The notes beneath the pieces were generated by a model. It did no database searches. It had not been told where the DNA came from and worked only from the letters and a program-made list of their open reading frames with translations. A stretch of DNA of 64,000 bases from Thermoanaerobacterium sp. CMT5567-10. Lineage in GTDB: Bacteria; Bacillota; Thermoanaerobacteria; Thermoanaerobacterales; Thermoanaerobacteraceae. Made by a program: the position numbers and the translations under genes. Below, in pieces: positions 35,564 to 44,883 of this stretch. The stretch lies in contig NZ_CP130558.2 of the NCBI RefSeq assembly GCF_030534315.2, positions 2,160,501-2,224,500 on the forward strand, read 5' to 3'. The stretch's first letter is position 1. The number at the start of each line of letters is the position of its first letter.

Positions 35564-35988
35564 TTATTATCTTCCTCCATTTTATTTTTGCAATTTTTGC
35601 AGTATCCAGTGATCTCGATTTTGTGGTCTACAACTTCAAAACCATCCAACGTGTTTCTACAAAGATCTATAGGGCATATATCCAGTTCATAAACTTTTCC
35701 GCAGTTTAGACATTTCATTATGTGTTCGTGCATGTCTTTATGAATTTCATACATAATATTGTTGCCTATAGTTGCTTCACTTAATACATTTATATCTTTT
35801 AGAAGGCTTAAATTTCTGTATACAGTATCTAAACTCACTTGCGGAAATGAGCTTTTTACTTTTTCGTAGATTTCTCTTACAGATAAGTAACCATTGGAAT
35901 TTAACATTATGTTTATGATAAGTTCTCTTTGAGGAGTTATCTTATAGTTGTTGGATTTTATGGTTTTTAAAATATCTTCCTTTGTCAT
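35560..35988 (-). CDS. zur: Fur-family regulator, Zur-like
   Basis: A 142-residue metalloregulator. A winged helix (YKITPQRELIINIML, VSLDTVYRNLSLL) is followed by the dimerisation domain with HEHIMKCLNCGK and GYCKNCKNK, the two CxxC pairs that hold structural zinc. First gene of an operon with the metal transporter, so it is more likely Zur than Fur or PerR. A consensus promoter lies 43-71 bases upstream, but I could not identify a clear Zur box. Confidence 0.85.
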   Translation of the reverse strand: MTKEDILKTIKSNNYKITPQRELIINIMLNSNGYLSVREIYEKVKSSFPQVSLDTVYRNLSLLKDINVLSEATIGNNIMYEIHKDMHEHIMKCLNCGKVYELDICPIDLCRNTLDGFEVVDHKIEITGYCKNCKNKMEEDNK

Positions 35989-36030
35989 AATTTCTCATTC
36001 CTTTTAAATAAGAATATTTTACTATTTAGG

Positions 36031-36059
36031 ATTATATAATTATTTGCTTTCTTTGTCAA
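36031..36059 (-). promoter_or_regulatory. Consensus promoter of the zur-znu operon
   Basis: On the minus strand TTGACA, 17 bp, TATAAT: a perfect sigma-A promoter reading toward the Fur-family gene. Confidence 0.88.
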
Positions 36060-36141
36060 GAAATTTTAATTTTTTTCATAAACTGGCATAGATTTATAAA
36101 GACATAAAGGGTTGTATTTATTTTTTTATTTCTCAGTTTTG

Positions 36142-36197
36142 TTGACATTAAGGATAATGTATGGTACCATATAATCAGGAATTGAGAATGATTATCA
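36142..36197 (+). promoter_or_regulatory. feo promoter and Fur box
   Basis: TTGACA (36142-36147), 17 bp and TACCAT (36165-36170) precede TGAGAATGATTATCA (36183-36197), which matches the 7-1-7 Fur box TGATAAT-N-ATTATCA at all but one base. Fur with iron would block transcription of feoAB just after the start point. Confidence 0.82.
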
Positions 36198-36211
36198 ATG
36201 AAGGAGTGGTA

Positions 36212-36442
36212 ATGATGAGCATATACGATCTGAAACCGGGCCAAACTGCTATAGTCAGCGATATTTTAGGCAATGAAAGATTGGCAAAGAGGCTAAGGGC
36301 CCTGGGGGCTATTGAAGGGGCTAAAGTGAAAGTCAAAAGTTTTGCTCCTTTAGGAGATCCTATAATAATAAATTTCATGGGGTTTGATTTAGCTATTAGA
36401 AAAAGAGATGCGAAAAATATTGTTGTGAAAAATGTATTGTAA
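36212..36442 (+). CDS. feoA: Ferrous iron transport protein A
   Basis: A 76-residue SH3-like FeoA (LKPGQTAIVSDI, LRALGAIEGAKVKV, FDLAIRKRDAKNI). It assists FeoB on the cytoplasmic side. The ATG at 36212 (or 36215) is set by AAGGAGTGG; a longer frame from 36161 would run through the Fur box. Located 34 bases before feoB. Confidence 0.92.
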   Translation: MMSIYDLKPGQTAIVSDILGNERLAKRLRALGAIEGAKVKVKSFAPLGDPIIINFMGFDLAIRKRDAKNIVVKNVL

Positions 36443-36476
36443 GTATATGGCTTAATATAAACAAGGGAGGAAACGT

Positions 36477-38267
36477 ATGATTACTGCAGCTTTAATTGGA
36501 AATCCAAACGTAGGAAAGACTACACTTTTCAATCTGCTTACTGGTTCTAACCAGCATGTTGGAAATTGGCCCGGTGTTACAGTTGAAAAAAAAGAGGGTT
36601 TTATCAGCGAAAATGTAAAGCTTGTGGATTTGCCAGGCATTTATGCGATGGATACTTACTCAAATGAAGAGAAAATTTCAAAAGCATTTTTAGAGAGTGG
36701 AGATGTAGATTTGATACTAAATATAGTTGATGCGTCAAATCTACAAAGAAATTTGTACTTAACTATGCAGCTAAAAGAATTTAATAAACCTATCGTATTA
36801 ATTTTAAATATGGTGGATGTTGCTGAGAGCAAAGGTGTAAAAATAGATTATGATAAATTGTCAAAGCTTTTAAATGTTTTGGTGGTTCCAATAATAGCTG
36901 CAAAAGGAAAAGGCGTTGACAAACTTGAAGAGCTGTTAGCGAAAGGTGACTTTTTAGAAACATATAATGATAATAATTCTCATTATCATAATATTTTACA
37001 TTTCAAAAGTGAAGCTGAAACGTATAAATATATAGAACAAATTTTAAGTCAATGTCTGACATACACATCTGATAACATAGTCACAGTGACAGAAAAATTA
37101 GATAAGATTTTCATAAATAAATTTTTAGCGTATCCGATTTTTCTGGCAATTATATACTTCATATTTCAGTTTACTTTTAGCTGGGTTGGTCAACCTCTTG
37201 CAGATTTATTGGATAGCGGTGTCAATGACTGGCTGGTGCCACATATTCAGATGGTGCTTTCAGGCACTAGTAATTGGTTCAAATCATTTATTGTGGATGG
37301 CATAATAGGAGGTGTAGGTTCTGTTATAGTATTTTTGCCTGTGATTTTGACGCTATTTTTGTGTATATCCTTTTTAGAGGATAGTGGGTATATGGCTAGG
37401 GTTGCCTTCTTAATGGACAAAATTATTAGAAAAATGGGTTTATCCGGCAAAGCTTTTATTCCGCTCATAATTGGTTTTGGATGTTCAGTTCCAGGAGTTA
37501 TGTCTACCAGAACTTTAGAGAGTGAAAAAGACAGAAAGATGACAGCACTTCTTGTTCCTCTTATGTCATGCAATGCGAGGCTTCCAGTTTATCTCATAAT
37601 TGCAGGTGCTTTATTTAAAGGCCATGAAGCTGTTGTTGTTGCATCACTATATGCATTAGGTGTAATAATAGCATTTTTAATTGGAATACTTTTTAAAAAT
37701 ACTATATTTAAAAAAGACGATGAGCCTTTTATTATCGAACTCCCCGAGTACAAGCTGCCTGAAATCAAATCTCTAGCAATTCATACATGGGAAAAAGGCA
37801 AGGGGTTTTTAAGGAAGGCAGGAACTATAATTTTTTCTGTATCCATAATAGTTTGGGTATTGTCAAATTTTAATTTTTCCGGTATGACGGAAATTAATTC
37901 TAGTTTCATAGCAGCCATCGGAAAGTTTATAAGCCCGATTTTTATTCCTTTAGGCTTTGCTTCATGGCAAAATTCAGTAGCTCTTCTTACGGGAATAATG
38001 GCTAAAGAAGTAGTAGTAGGAACGATGGGAGTTATTTATGGTGGAAATTTGACAAAAGTATTGCCTACGGTATTTACTCCGCTTTCAGCAATTAGCTTTT
38101 TGGTGTTTGTGCTTTTGTACACGCCATGTATATCTCTTATAGCTACCATGAAAAAAGAATATGGGGGTAAAATGGCCATCTTTTCTGTAATATATCAGCT
38201 TGTCTTAGCGTGGATAGTTTCTTTTATAGTCTTTAATGGCGGAAGTTTAATCTTAAGAATATTTTAA
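36477..38267 (+). CDS. feoB: Ferrous iron transporter FeoB
   Basis: A 596-residue Fe2+ transporter. The N-terminal G protein has GNPNVGKTTLFN (G1), VDLPGIYAM (G3) and LNMVDVAE (G4). A helical GDI region and the membrane domain follow, with the two Gate motifs (SCNARLPVYLII and VGTMGVIY regions) and GFGCSVPG. It is shorter than E. coli FeoB, as in many Firmicutes, mainly at the linker and C-terminus. The Fur box places it under iron control. Confidence 0.95.
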   Translation: MITAALIGNPNVGKTTLFNLLTGSNQHVGNWPGVTVEKKEGFISENVKLVDLPGIYAMDTYSNEEKISKAFLESGDVDLILNIVDASNLQRNLYLTMQLKEFNKPIVLILNMVDVAESKGVKIDYDKLSKLLNVLVVPIIAAKGKGVDKLEELLAKGDFLETYNDNNSHYHNILHFKSEAETYKYIEQILSQCLTYTSDNIVTVTEKLDKIFINKFLAYPIFLAIIYFIFQFTFSWVGQPLADLLDSGVNDWLVPHIQMVLSGTSNWFKSFIVDGIIGGVGSVIVFLPVILTLFLCISFLEDSGYMARVAFLMDKIIRKMGLSGKAFIPLIIGFGCSVPGVMSTRTLESEKDRKMTALLVPLMSCNARLPVYLIIAGALFKGHEAVVVASLYALGVIIAFLIGILFKNTIFKKDDEPFIIELPEYKLPEIKSLAIHTWEKGKGFLRKAGTIIFSVSIIVWVLSNFNFSGMTEINSSFIAAIGKFISPIFIPLGFASWQNSVALLTGIMAKEVVVGTMGVIYGGNLTKVLPTVFTPLSAISFLVFVLLYTPCISLIATMKKEYGGKMAIFSVIYQLVLAWIVSFIVFNGGSLILRIF

Positions 38268-38283
38268 TTAAAGGAGTGGTCCT

Positions 38284-38436
38284 ATGATTATTGAAGTAAT
38301 TATAACTGTAGCAATAGTAGCTGCTGCTGTATTTATGCTTTACAAGAATTTAAAGAAGAGTGCTTCTGGCAAATGCAATTGCGGCAATTGTTCTTCAAGC
38401 TGTCCTAAATTTTCCACAGTAAAGCAAAAAAAGTAG
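38284..38436 (+). CDS. FeoB-associated Cys-rich membrane protein
   Basis: A 50-residue protein: a hydrophobic helix (EVIITVAIVAAAVFMLY), basic residues, then GKCNCGNCSSSCP. This is the FeoB-associated Cys-rich family that follows feoB in clostridia; the cysteines may bind Fe or sense redox state. ATG at 38284 follows AAGGAGTGG, 16 bases after feoB. Its last codons form part of the terminator stem. Confidence 0.85.
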   Translation: MIIEVIITVAIVAAAVFMLYKNLKKSASGKCNCGNCSSSCPKFSTVKQKK

Positions 38437-38454
38437 GCAAAACCTACTTTTTTT
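38426..38454. terminator. Bidirectional terminator between feo and aminotransferase genes
   Basis: AAAAAAAGTAGG-CAAAA-CCTACTTTTTTT ends both convergent transcripts. The A run on one side and T run on the other make it work in either direction. Confidence 0.92.
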
Positions 38455-39619
38455 AAAATATTTTCTTAGCGAATCTTTCTATTCTCTCAAGTGCTTTCAT
38501 TATCTTATCTATGGAATATGCATATGAAACCCTTATGTAACCCTCACCGCCTGGTCCAAAAGCATCTCCTGGCACAACTGCGATTCTTTCATCTTTTAAC
38601 AATCTTTCACAGAATTCCTGTGAAGTTAATCCTGTTTTTTTAATTGAAGGGAAGATGTAAAAGGCGCCCTTTGGTTCAAAGCAATCAAAGCCTATTTCTC
38701 TAAATCCGTTTACTATAAATCTCCTTCTTTGATCGTAAGTTTTTCGCATCTTTTCTATATCTGCTTCACATTCGTATATAGCTTTTATACCAGCATATTG
38801 AGCCATGATTGGAGCGCATATCGTTGTATATTGGTGTATCTTATTCATGGCTTCTATAAAACCATGCTCTGCTGCTATATAACCTAGTCTCCAGCCAGTC
38901 ATGGCAAATGCTTTAGAAAATCCATTGAGAAGTATAGTCCTTTCTTTCATGCCGGGTAGCGATGCTATACTAACATGCTTTCCATCATAGGTAAGCTCAC
39001 TGTATATTTCATCAGAAATGACTATTAAATCATGATCTATTATTACGTCTAAGATTTCCTCCAAGTCTTCCTTTTTCATAATGGCACCTGTCGGATTATT
39101 CGGATATGGAAGTATAAGTGCTTTTGTCTTGTTGGTTATTTTTGATTTCAAATCATCAGGCGTTATTACAAAGTTGTTTTTTTCATCTGTTGGTACATAG
39201 ACGGGAATTCCCCTTGTAAGCTCAATACACGGTGAATACGATACATAGCTTGGCGCCGGTACCAACACTTCATCGCCATTGTTCAAAAGACAGCGAAGCG
39301 CAAGATCGATGGCTTCACTTGCTCCTACAGTTATCATAATTTCCCTTTCAGGATCATAATTTAAGTCATAATGTTTTTTTAAGAAAAATGATATAGCCTC
39401 ACGCAGTTCTTTAAGGCCGAGATTTGATGTGTACGTAGTGCTGCCTCTGTCTAAGACATCTATGCCCTCTTTGCGTATTACCCAAGGTGTTACAAAATCT
39501 GGCTCTCCTACACCGAGAGAGATAATATCGCGTGAATTAGTAACAAGGTCAAAAAATTTTCTTATTCCGGATGGTGGTATATTTTTAACTATGTCTGAAA
39601 TGTATTTGTCCTCTATCAT
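38453..39619 (-). CDS. Pyridoxal-phosphate aminotransferase, class I/II
   Basis: A 388-residue fold-type I aminotransferase. The PLP lysine lies in LLNGFSKAFAMTGWRLGY; PNNPTGAIM and DEIYSELTYDG bind the cofactor; the substrate Arg is in EGYIRVSYA. It belongs to the AspC/AlaT/PatA-like subgroup typical of clostridia. Amino donor and product cannot be fixed. It overlaps the Lrp-type regulator gene by 4 bases, a common pair in this group. Confidence 0.9.
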   Translation of the reverse strand: MIEDKYISDIVKNIPPSGIRKFFDLVTNSRDIISLGVGEPDFVTPWVIRKEGIDVLDRGSTTYTSNLGLKELREAISFFLKKHYDLNYDPEREIMITVGASEAIDLALRCLLNNGDEVLVPAPSYVSYSPCIELTRGIPVYVPTDEKNNFVITPDDLKSKITNKTKALILPYPNNPTGAIMKKEDLEEILDVIIDHDLIVISDEIYSELTYDGKHVSIASLPGMKERTILLNGFSKAFAMTGWRLGYIAAEHGFIEAMNKIHQYTTICAPIMAQYAGIKAIYECEADIEKMRKTYDQRRRFIVNGFREIGFDCFEPKGAFYIFPSIKKTGLTSQEFCERLLKDERIAVVPGDAFGPGGEGYIRVSYAYSIDKIMKALERIERFAKKIF

Positions 39620-40107
39620 GGCGTTACCACCAATCTTTTATCCTCCGGACCATCTGTAAAAAATACGCCGTCCTGTTTATACCTTTTAAGTATGAAATGT
39701 GTTGTGGTGCTTAATACACCATCTATAGGTGCTAGCCTTTCGGCTACAAAAATAGCGATTTCCTTCATCGTTTTTCCCTCGACTTCTACAGACAGATCGT
39801 ATCCTCCAGATATTAAAGATACTGATTTTACTTCATCATATTGACCGATTCTTTCAGCTATTGCATTAAAGCCCTGTCCTTGCTGTGGTGTAACTCTTAC
39901 ATCGATAAGTGCGCGTACGACTTCCTTTTCAGTTTTTTCCCAATTAACTAATGTGCTGTACTTTAATAAAACTTTTTCTTCTTCAAGATTTTTTATTATA
40001 TCTTTTACTTCATCTTCGCTAAGCCCTGTTATTACAGAGATCTGCTTGTCTGTCAGACGGCTGTTTTCATTAAGAAGTTCAATAATATCCATTTTTTTAG
40101 ACATCAT
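39616..40107 (-). CDS. Lrp/AsnC-family transcriptional regulator
   Basis: A 163-residue regulator with an N-terminal HTH (LTDKQISVITGLSEDEVKDII) and a RAM ligand domain (VRALIDVRVTPQQGQGFNA, SLISGGYDLSVEVEG). It probably responds to an amino acid and controls the aminotransferase gene that follows. AGGAGGTG precedes the ATG. Confidence 0.9.
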   Translation of the reverse strand: MMSKKMDIIELLNENSRLTDKQISVITGLSEDEVKDIIKNLEEEKVLLKYSTLVNWEKTEKEVVRALIDVRVTPQQGQGFNAIAERIGQYDEVKSVSLISGGYDLSVEVEGKTMKEIAIFVAERLAPIDGVLSTTTHFILKRYKQDGVFFTDGPEDKRLVVTP

Positions 40108-40136
40108 AACACCTCCTAAAAATTAATGTTATGCAC

Positions 40137-40165
40137 ATTATAATATAATTATTATAATAATTCAA
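40137..40165 (-). promoter_or_regulatory. Promoter of the Lrp-aminotransferase operon
   Basis: On the minus strand TTGAAT, 17 bp, TATAAT. The spacer is itself an AT-rich near-palindrome, a possible Lrp binding region. Confidence 0.75.
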
Positions 40166-40183
40166 TCTAGTAAAGTTTTAAGT

Positions 40184-41041
40184 TTATAACTTTCCCTTAA
40201 ATTTAAAAATCATCTTTACTGGATGGTAAGATTGTTTCGCATATCTAAGGCCCGTAATTCCTAAATCTTGCTCTCTATTGATGTATTTGAATTCTGACAT
40301 CATTTTTGCAAAGGACATATTTATAAATGCATATGCATCTTTTATGTCTGAATTAGCCTTTTCTATATGTGTTACTGCCGTACATGGATTTAGTTTTTCT
40401 CCAAATGAATACGCTTCAATTTTTCCGCTTATTTTCAAAACAATTCCCTTTAGTTTAAAAAACTCATAGTTATTCAGTACTTTCTTTATAGCATCAAACT
40501 CTTTAAGAACACCGGGATTTTCATTTATATCTTTTGACGAAAGCCATTCTTCAGTGAATTTCAAGCATTCTAAAGCATTATCAGATGACAATGCCTCCAA
40601 AGTATAATCATATGTTTTTAAAAACTTATTTATATGATTTTTCTTATTATGGTATTTTCTTCCAGAAAGATTAATAAGATCATCTGTATTGTAGACATAA
40701 TCAAAATTATCTTCATCTGGTGTCATCTCAACTTTGTACATTTCTGAAATTTTACAGGCGCTGTCTTTATCAAATCGATCAAGGTAAATTTCAGAATGAT
40801 ACGTTCGCATCATTTTACAAAATTTATCAAAAGCATTCAAAATATTTTCTTTAGGCCCTACCGGAGGCAAGATTTTGTTGCCTGATGATATGCATAGGCA
40901 ATTATCAATTATTTCGTACTTTATGTCGTACACATGATTCCACATAAAAAGATTCGTGAATGTGTACTCCGATATTTCCGGCGGAAAATTAGAGAAGTAT
41001 TCATCAAATACGCTTTTATCGTTAATTGTCAGTGATTTCAA
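40184..41041 (-). CDS. DUF2156 (GNAT-fold, phosphatidylglycerol lysyltransferase C-domain-like) protein
   Basis: A 285-residue soluble protein of the DUF2156 family (start SLTINDKSVFDEYF and EYTFTNLFMWNHVYDIKY; C-terminal VTHIEKANSDIKDAYAFIN and FKYINREQDLGITGLRYAKQSY). The fold is that of the aminoacyl-tRNA-using transferase half of MprF, without its membrane part. Specific function is unknown. It starts with TTG after AGAGGTGA. Single-gene unit. Confidence 0.8.
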   Translation of the reverse strand: MKSLTINDKSVFDEYFSNFPPEISEYTFTNLFMWNHVYDIKYEIIDNCLCISSGNKILPPVGPKENILNAFDKFCKMMRTYHSEIYLDRFDKDSACKISEMYKVEMTPDEDNFDYVYNTDDLINLSGRKYHNKKNHINKFLKTYDYTLEALSSDNALECLKFTEEWLSSKDINENPGVLKEFDAIKKVLNNYEFFKLKGIVLKISGKIEAYSFGEKLNPCTAVTHIEKANSDIKDAYAFINMSFAKMMSEFKYINREQDLGITGLRYAKQSYHPVKMIFKFKGKL

Positions 41042-41100
41042 TGTCGTTCACCTCTTGGATAACAATTATTTATTGAATATGGTTATTTGCGCGTGTTAAT

Positions 41101-41159
41101 ATTATAACATATAGCATCTGAATAACAAAATTGACTTAAGTTATGTAATAATATAATAT
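41101..41159. promoter_or_regulatory. Back-to-back promoters for the DUF2156 and methyltransferase genes
   Basis: Minus strand: TTGTTA, 16 bp, TATAAT (41101-41128). Plus strand: TTGACT (41131-41136), 17 bp, TAATAT (41154-41159). The two -35 boxes are only 2 bases apart. Confidence 0.75.
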
Positions 41160-41202
41160 ATAAGGATAATAATACAGAAAATATTGTTTAAGAGGTGTTT
41201 TT

Positions 41203-41937
41203 ATGTACGATGAATTTGCTAAATTTTACGATAGATTGGGCTGGGATTCCTATGCAAAGGAGTTGTGGCCTGATTTTAAAAAATATTTAGATAAAGAGGG
41301 GTTTAAACCAAAAACTATGCTTGATTTGGCTTGTGGAACAGGCACTTTTTGCATAGGTGCATTGAAAGATGGTATAATTGTTGAAGGACTTGATATATCA
41401 GAAGAGATGCTTAAAAAGGCGGTTGAAAATGCAAAAAGTTTTGGTTTTGATATTAAGTTCCATCATGGCGATATGAGTAGCTTCCACCTTGGGAAAAAAT
41501 ATGATCTTATAACATGTACATTTGACGCCATAAATCACATGACTGAATTTGATAAATGGAAGTCTATGTTTAATTGTGTAAAGAATCACCTTAATGAAAA
41601 GGGCGTATTTATGTTTGATATGAATACATTGAAAGATTTAAATGATAATTGGAATAATATCCATATAAGGAAGTATCCAAACGGCGATTACTATATTTCC
41701 AAAAGTATATCATTTGGCGACAATGCTTTTATAACATTTACTGCTTTTTTAAAGAAAGAAGGCAGGCTATATGAAGAATATGAGGAAACAGTTCAGGAAT
41801 CGAGTTTTTCATTAGATGCAGTAGTAGATGAACTAAAGTGTGCAGGGTTTAAGGATATCAGAATAATGAATAGAAAATTTGATGTGGTTGAAGACATATA
41901 TAGTTTAGATAGGGCTTTCATTCTCTGCAGCATTTAA
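41203..41937 (+). CDS. Class I SAM-dependent methyltransferase
   Basis: A 244-residue enzyme with the Rossmann motifs MLDLACGTGTFCIGAL (SAM site), VEGLDISEEML, HGDMSSFHLGKKYDLI and FMFDMNTL. The start MYDEFAKFYDRLGWDSYA is seen in small-molecule methyltransferases of unknown substrate. AAGAGGTG precedes the ATG. Confidence 0.85.
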   Translation: MYDEFAKFYDRLGWDSYAKELWPDFKKYLDKEGFKPKTMLDLACGTGTFCIGALKDGIIVEGLDISEEMLKKAVENAKSFGFDIKFHHGDMSSFHLGKKYDLITCTFDAINHMTEFDKWKSMFNCVKNHLNEKGVFMFDMNTLKDLNDNWNNIHIRKYPNGDYYISKSISFGDNAFITFTAFLKKEGRLYEEYEETVQESSFSLDAVVDELKCAGFKDIRIMNRKFDVVEDIYSLDRAFILCSI

Positions 41938-42013
41938 TAAAATGTGGAGATGTGATTAAATAGAATTTAGTGCAACAATATAATGTTGGAATTAATAAAT
42001 GGGAGATAGTGAT

Positions 42014-43153
42014 ATGTCTAAGATAGAATTAATAGCACCTACACTTTTTGGGATTGAATCAGTGGCGGCTAAAGAGATAAGATCTTTAGGTTATGAAGAC
42101 ATAAAGGTTGAAGATGGAAAAGTTACATTTATTGGTGATATATCTGCTATATGCAAAGCTAACTTGTGGATAAGGTCTGCAGAGCGTATATATGTTAAAA
42201 TTGGGGAATTTGAGGCATCTACGTTTGACGAACTTTTTGAAGGAGTAATATCGCTACCGTGGGAAGAATGGATTCCAGAAAATGGCCAGTTTCCCGTTGA
42301 TGGGTATTCACTGAAATCAAATTTGCATAGCATACCTGACTGCCAATCAGTAATAAAAAAGGCTGTTGTTGAGAGGCTTAAGAAAAAGTATAAAAAGGAA
42401 TGGTTTGATGAAAATGGGCCTCTCTATAAAATAAAGTTTTCATTGATGAAGAATAAGGCAGTGCTTATGATAGATACCACCGGAGAAGGATTGCACAAAA
42501 GAGGATATAGAGCCATGTCAAATATAGCGCCTTTGAGAGAGACTTTAGCATCTGCCATGATTATGCTTAGTGACTGGAGATATGATAGGCCACTCATAGA
42601 TCCATTTTGTGGCTCAGGAACTATTCCTATTGAAGCTGCTTTAATCGGCGCTAACATTGCACCCGGATTGAATCGCAAATTCACATCAGAAAAATGGGGA
42701 CAGATACCAAAGAAGTTGTGGCTTGATATAAGAAAAGAGGCTCATAGTTTAATTAAGATGGATGTTGAACTCAATATAAGAGGATATGATATTGATGAAT
42801 CTGCAGTTAAGTTATCCATTAACAATGCACACAAAGCAGGTGTTAATCAGTACGTAAAATTTGCCAACAAACCGCTAAAAGATTTGAGAACAGATGATAT
42901 GTATGGAATCTTAATATGCAACCCACCTTATGGCGAGAGGATGGGTGAGATAAAAGAAGTAGAAAAGCTTTATAGAGAAATGGGGCGAATCTTTACAAGT
43001 CTTAATACGTGGTCATACTATATAATAACATCTCATGAAAATTTTGAGAAGTTATTTGGTAAAAAAGCAACAAAAAGGAGAAAGCTTTACAACGGCATGA
43101 TAAAAACCACTTATTATCAATATTTTGGGCCAAGGCCTCCAAGGAAAATTTAG
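42014..43153 (+). CDS. THUMP-domain 23S rRNA (guanine-N2) methyltransferase (RlmL/YpsC-like)
   Basis: A 379-residue enzyme with an N-terminal THUMP RNA-binding domain (to about 165, starting IELIAPTLFGIESVAAKEI) and a C-terminal methyltransferase with DPFCGSGTIPIEAALI (SAM) and ILICNPPYGERMG (catalytic NPPY for N2 of guanine). It matches B. subtilis YpsC and the RlmL half of E. coli RlmKL. ATG at 42014 is set by GGGAGA; an ATG at 41999 lies within that leader. Confidence 0.92.
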   Translation: MSKIELIAPTLFGIESVAAKEIRSLGYEDIKVEDGKVTFIGDISAICKANLWIRSAERIYVKIGEFEASTFDELFEGVISLPWEEWIPENGQFPVDGYSLKSNLHSIPDCQSVIKKAVVERLKKKYKKEWFDENGPLYKIKFSLMKNKAVLMIDTTGEGLHKRGYRAMSNIAPLRETLASAMIMLSDWRYDRPLIDPFCGSGTIPIEAALIGANIAPGLNRKFTSEKWGQIPKKLWLDIRKEAHSLIKMDVELNIRGYDIDESAVKLSINNAHKAGVNQYVKFANKPLKDLRTDDMYGILICNPPYGERMGEIKEVEKLYREMGRIFTSLNTWSYYIITSHENFEKLFGKKATKRRKLYNGMIKTTYYQYFGPRPPRKI

Positions 43154-43174
43154 ACGCTTAAGCGTCGTTTTTTT
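43153..43174 (+). terminator. Terminator after the rRNA methyltransferase gene
   Basis: GACGCTTAAGCGTC, a perfect palindrome starting at the last base of the stop codon, is followed by GTTTTTTT. Confidence 0.88.
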
Positions 43175-43212
43175 GTATTTATAAAAAAATTTTAACATTT
43201 ATAAAAAATTAT

Positions 43213-43241
43213 TTGCGACGTTATTGAATTTTAATTATAAT
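43213..43241 (+). promoter_or_regulatory. Promoter of the amino-acid permease gene
   Basis: TTGCGA (43213-43218), 17 bp, TATAAT (43236-43241), 76 bases before the start codon. Confidence 0.65.
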
Positions 43242-43317
43242 ATAATAAATTGTTTTAAATTCAACAAAAAGTGTATTTTAATTAATTACAATTAAAAAAA
43301 CTGGGGGATACTGTTAA

Positions 43318-44778
43318 ATGACTTTCAAGAAAAATGGCGGAAGTTCAAATATATTAAGAAAAAAATCGCTTGATATGATAATAGAAGATGCAAATGATAA
43401 AAAAAATGCATTAAAAAAATCTCTTTCATGGTTTGACCTTATTCTCTTTGGGATTGGTGCCATAATCGGTACAGGTATTTTCGTATTGACTGGTGTTGCG
43501 GCTGCAAAGTATGCGGGACCAGGTCTTATATTATCATTTGTTCTTTCAGGTATTGCTTGTACTTTTGCTGCATTGAGTTATGCAGAGTTTGCATCGACAT
43601 TTCCAGCGGCGGGATCTACGTATAGCTACAGTTATGTGGCACTTGGCGAAATATTTGCGTGGATAATTGGATGGGATTTAATATTGGAGTATGCATTTGC
43701 AATACCTACTATAGCATTGGGTTGGTCAGGATATTTCACAAGTTTGCTTCACAGTTTTGGCGTTAATATACCTGCTTGGGCTGCAAATTCAGCAAGTTCC
43801 GCTCCTGGTGGAATCATAAATTTACCCGCTATTGGCATAGTTTTGCTGTTGGGAATAATCTTGCTTTTTGGCACTAAAGAAAGCTCTATAATAAATAATA
43901 TTGCAGTCATCTTTAAGATAACGGTTGTGTTATTTTTCATTGCTGTTGCTGTAGGGCATGTTAATCCTTCTAATTGGAAACCATTTTTGCCATATGGTTG
44001 GAAAGGAGTATTTTCAGGCGCTGCTATAATATTCTTTGCTTACATTGGTTTTGACTCTGTATCGACTGCAGCAGAAGAGACAAAAAATCCTGCAAGAGAT
44101 ATGCCAATAGGAATTTTAGGGTCATTAGGCATAAGCACACTTTTGTATATAGCTGTTGTTGCAATTCTTACAGGTGTCGTGTCATATACGAAACTTAATA
44201 CGCCTGAGCCTGTGGCATTTGCTTTAACTAGCTTAGGCATTAACTGGGCGTCAGGATTAGTTTCTTTTGGTGCTATCGCAGGAATCACAACAGTTTTATT
44301 GGTTATGATGTATGGTCAGACCAGGATATTCTTTGCCATGTCAAGAGATGGACTTTTACCACCGTTTCTTTCAAAACTTCACGAAAAATATAAAACGCCT
44401 GTTGCAAGTACGATAATCGTTGCATTATTTGCAGCGGTTGTTGCTGGATTTTTCTCCATCGATGAACTTGCAAAGCTTGTGAATATAGGAACGATGTTTG
44501 CATTTGTCCTTGTATCAGTGGCAGTTATTGTATTGAGGTATACAAAGCCTGAACTTCCAAGAAAATTCAGATGTCCGCTTGTGCCTTTAATACCTATCTT
44601 ATCCATTGCTTCAACTGTATTTTTGATGATTTCGCTGCCTCTGGAGACATGGATAAGGTTTATAGTATGGTTTGTGCTGGGTATTATCATATATTTCTTT
44701 TATGGATATAGGCACAGCAAGCTAGCACAAAATGACTACAAAGGTACTAAAGTGGAAAGCCTTTATAAAGAAGTATGA
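43318..44778 (+). CDS. APC-family amino-acid permease
   Basis: A 486-residue transporter of the cationic amino-acid transporter-like group (B. subtilis YfnA relatives). The first helix has LILFGIGAIIGTGIFVLTG, the substrate site, and FAYIGFDSVSTAAEETKNPARDMP is the helix 6-7 signature. About twelve helices. It probably imports amino acids with protons or sodium. GGGGGA lies before the ATG. It stands alone with its own promoter and terminator. Confidence 0.9.
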   Translation: MTFKKNGGSSNILRKKSLDMIIEDANDKKNALKKSLSWFDLILFGIGAIIGTGIFVLTGVAAAKYAGPGLILSFVLSGIACTFAALSYAEFASTFPAAGSTYSYSYVALGEIFAWIIGWDLILEYAFAIPTIALGWSGYFTSLLHSFGVNIPAWAANSASSAPGGIINLPAIGIVLLLGIILLFGTKESSIINNIAVIFKITVVLFFIAVAVGHVNPSNWKPFLPYGWKGVFSGAAIIFFAYIGFDSVSTAAEETKNPARDMPIGILGSLGISTLLYIAVVAILTGVVSYTKLNTPEPVAFALTSLGINWASGLVSFGAIAGITTVLLVMMYGQTRIFFAMSRDGLLPPFLSKLHEKYKTPVASTIIVALFAAVVAGFFSIDELAKLVNIGTMFAFVLVSVAVIVLRYTKPELPRKFRCPLVPLIPILSIASTVFLMISLPLETWIRFIVWFVLGIIIYFFYGYRHSKLAQNDYKGTKVESLYKEV

Positions 44779-44782
44779 CGAT

Positions 44783-44809
44783 AAAGCCTTGGACAACCAA
44801 GGCTTTTTT
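44783..44809 (+). terminator. Terminator after the permease gene
   Basis: AAAGCCTTGG-ACAA-CCAAGGCTTT followed by TTT. Confidence 0.92.
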
Positions 44810-44883
44810 CTTAGGCACGACTAATTAATATGTATTGTGTTGTTAGTCATGCTTATATATTAGCAGTATGCACCAGCAAGTAA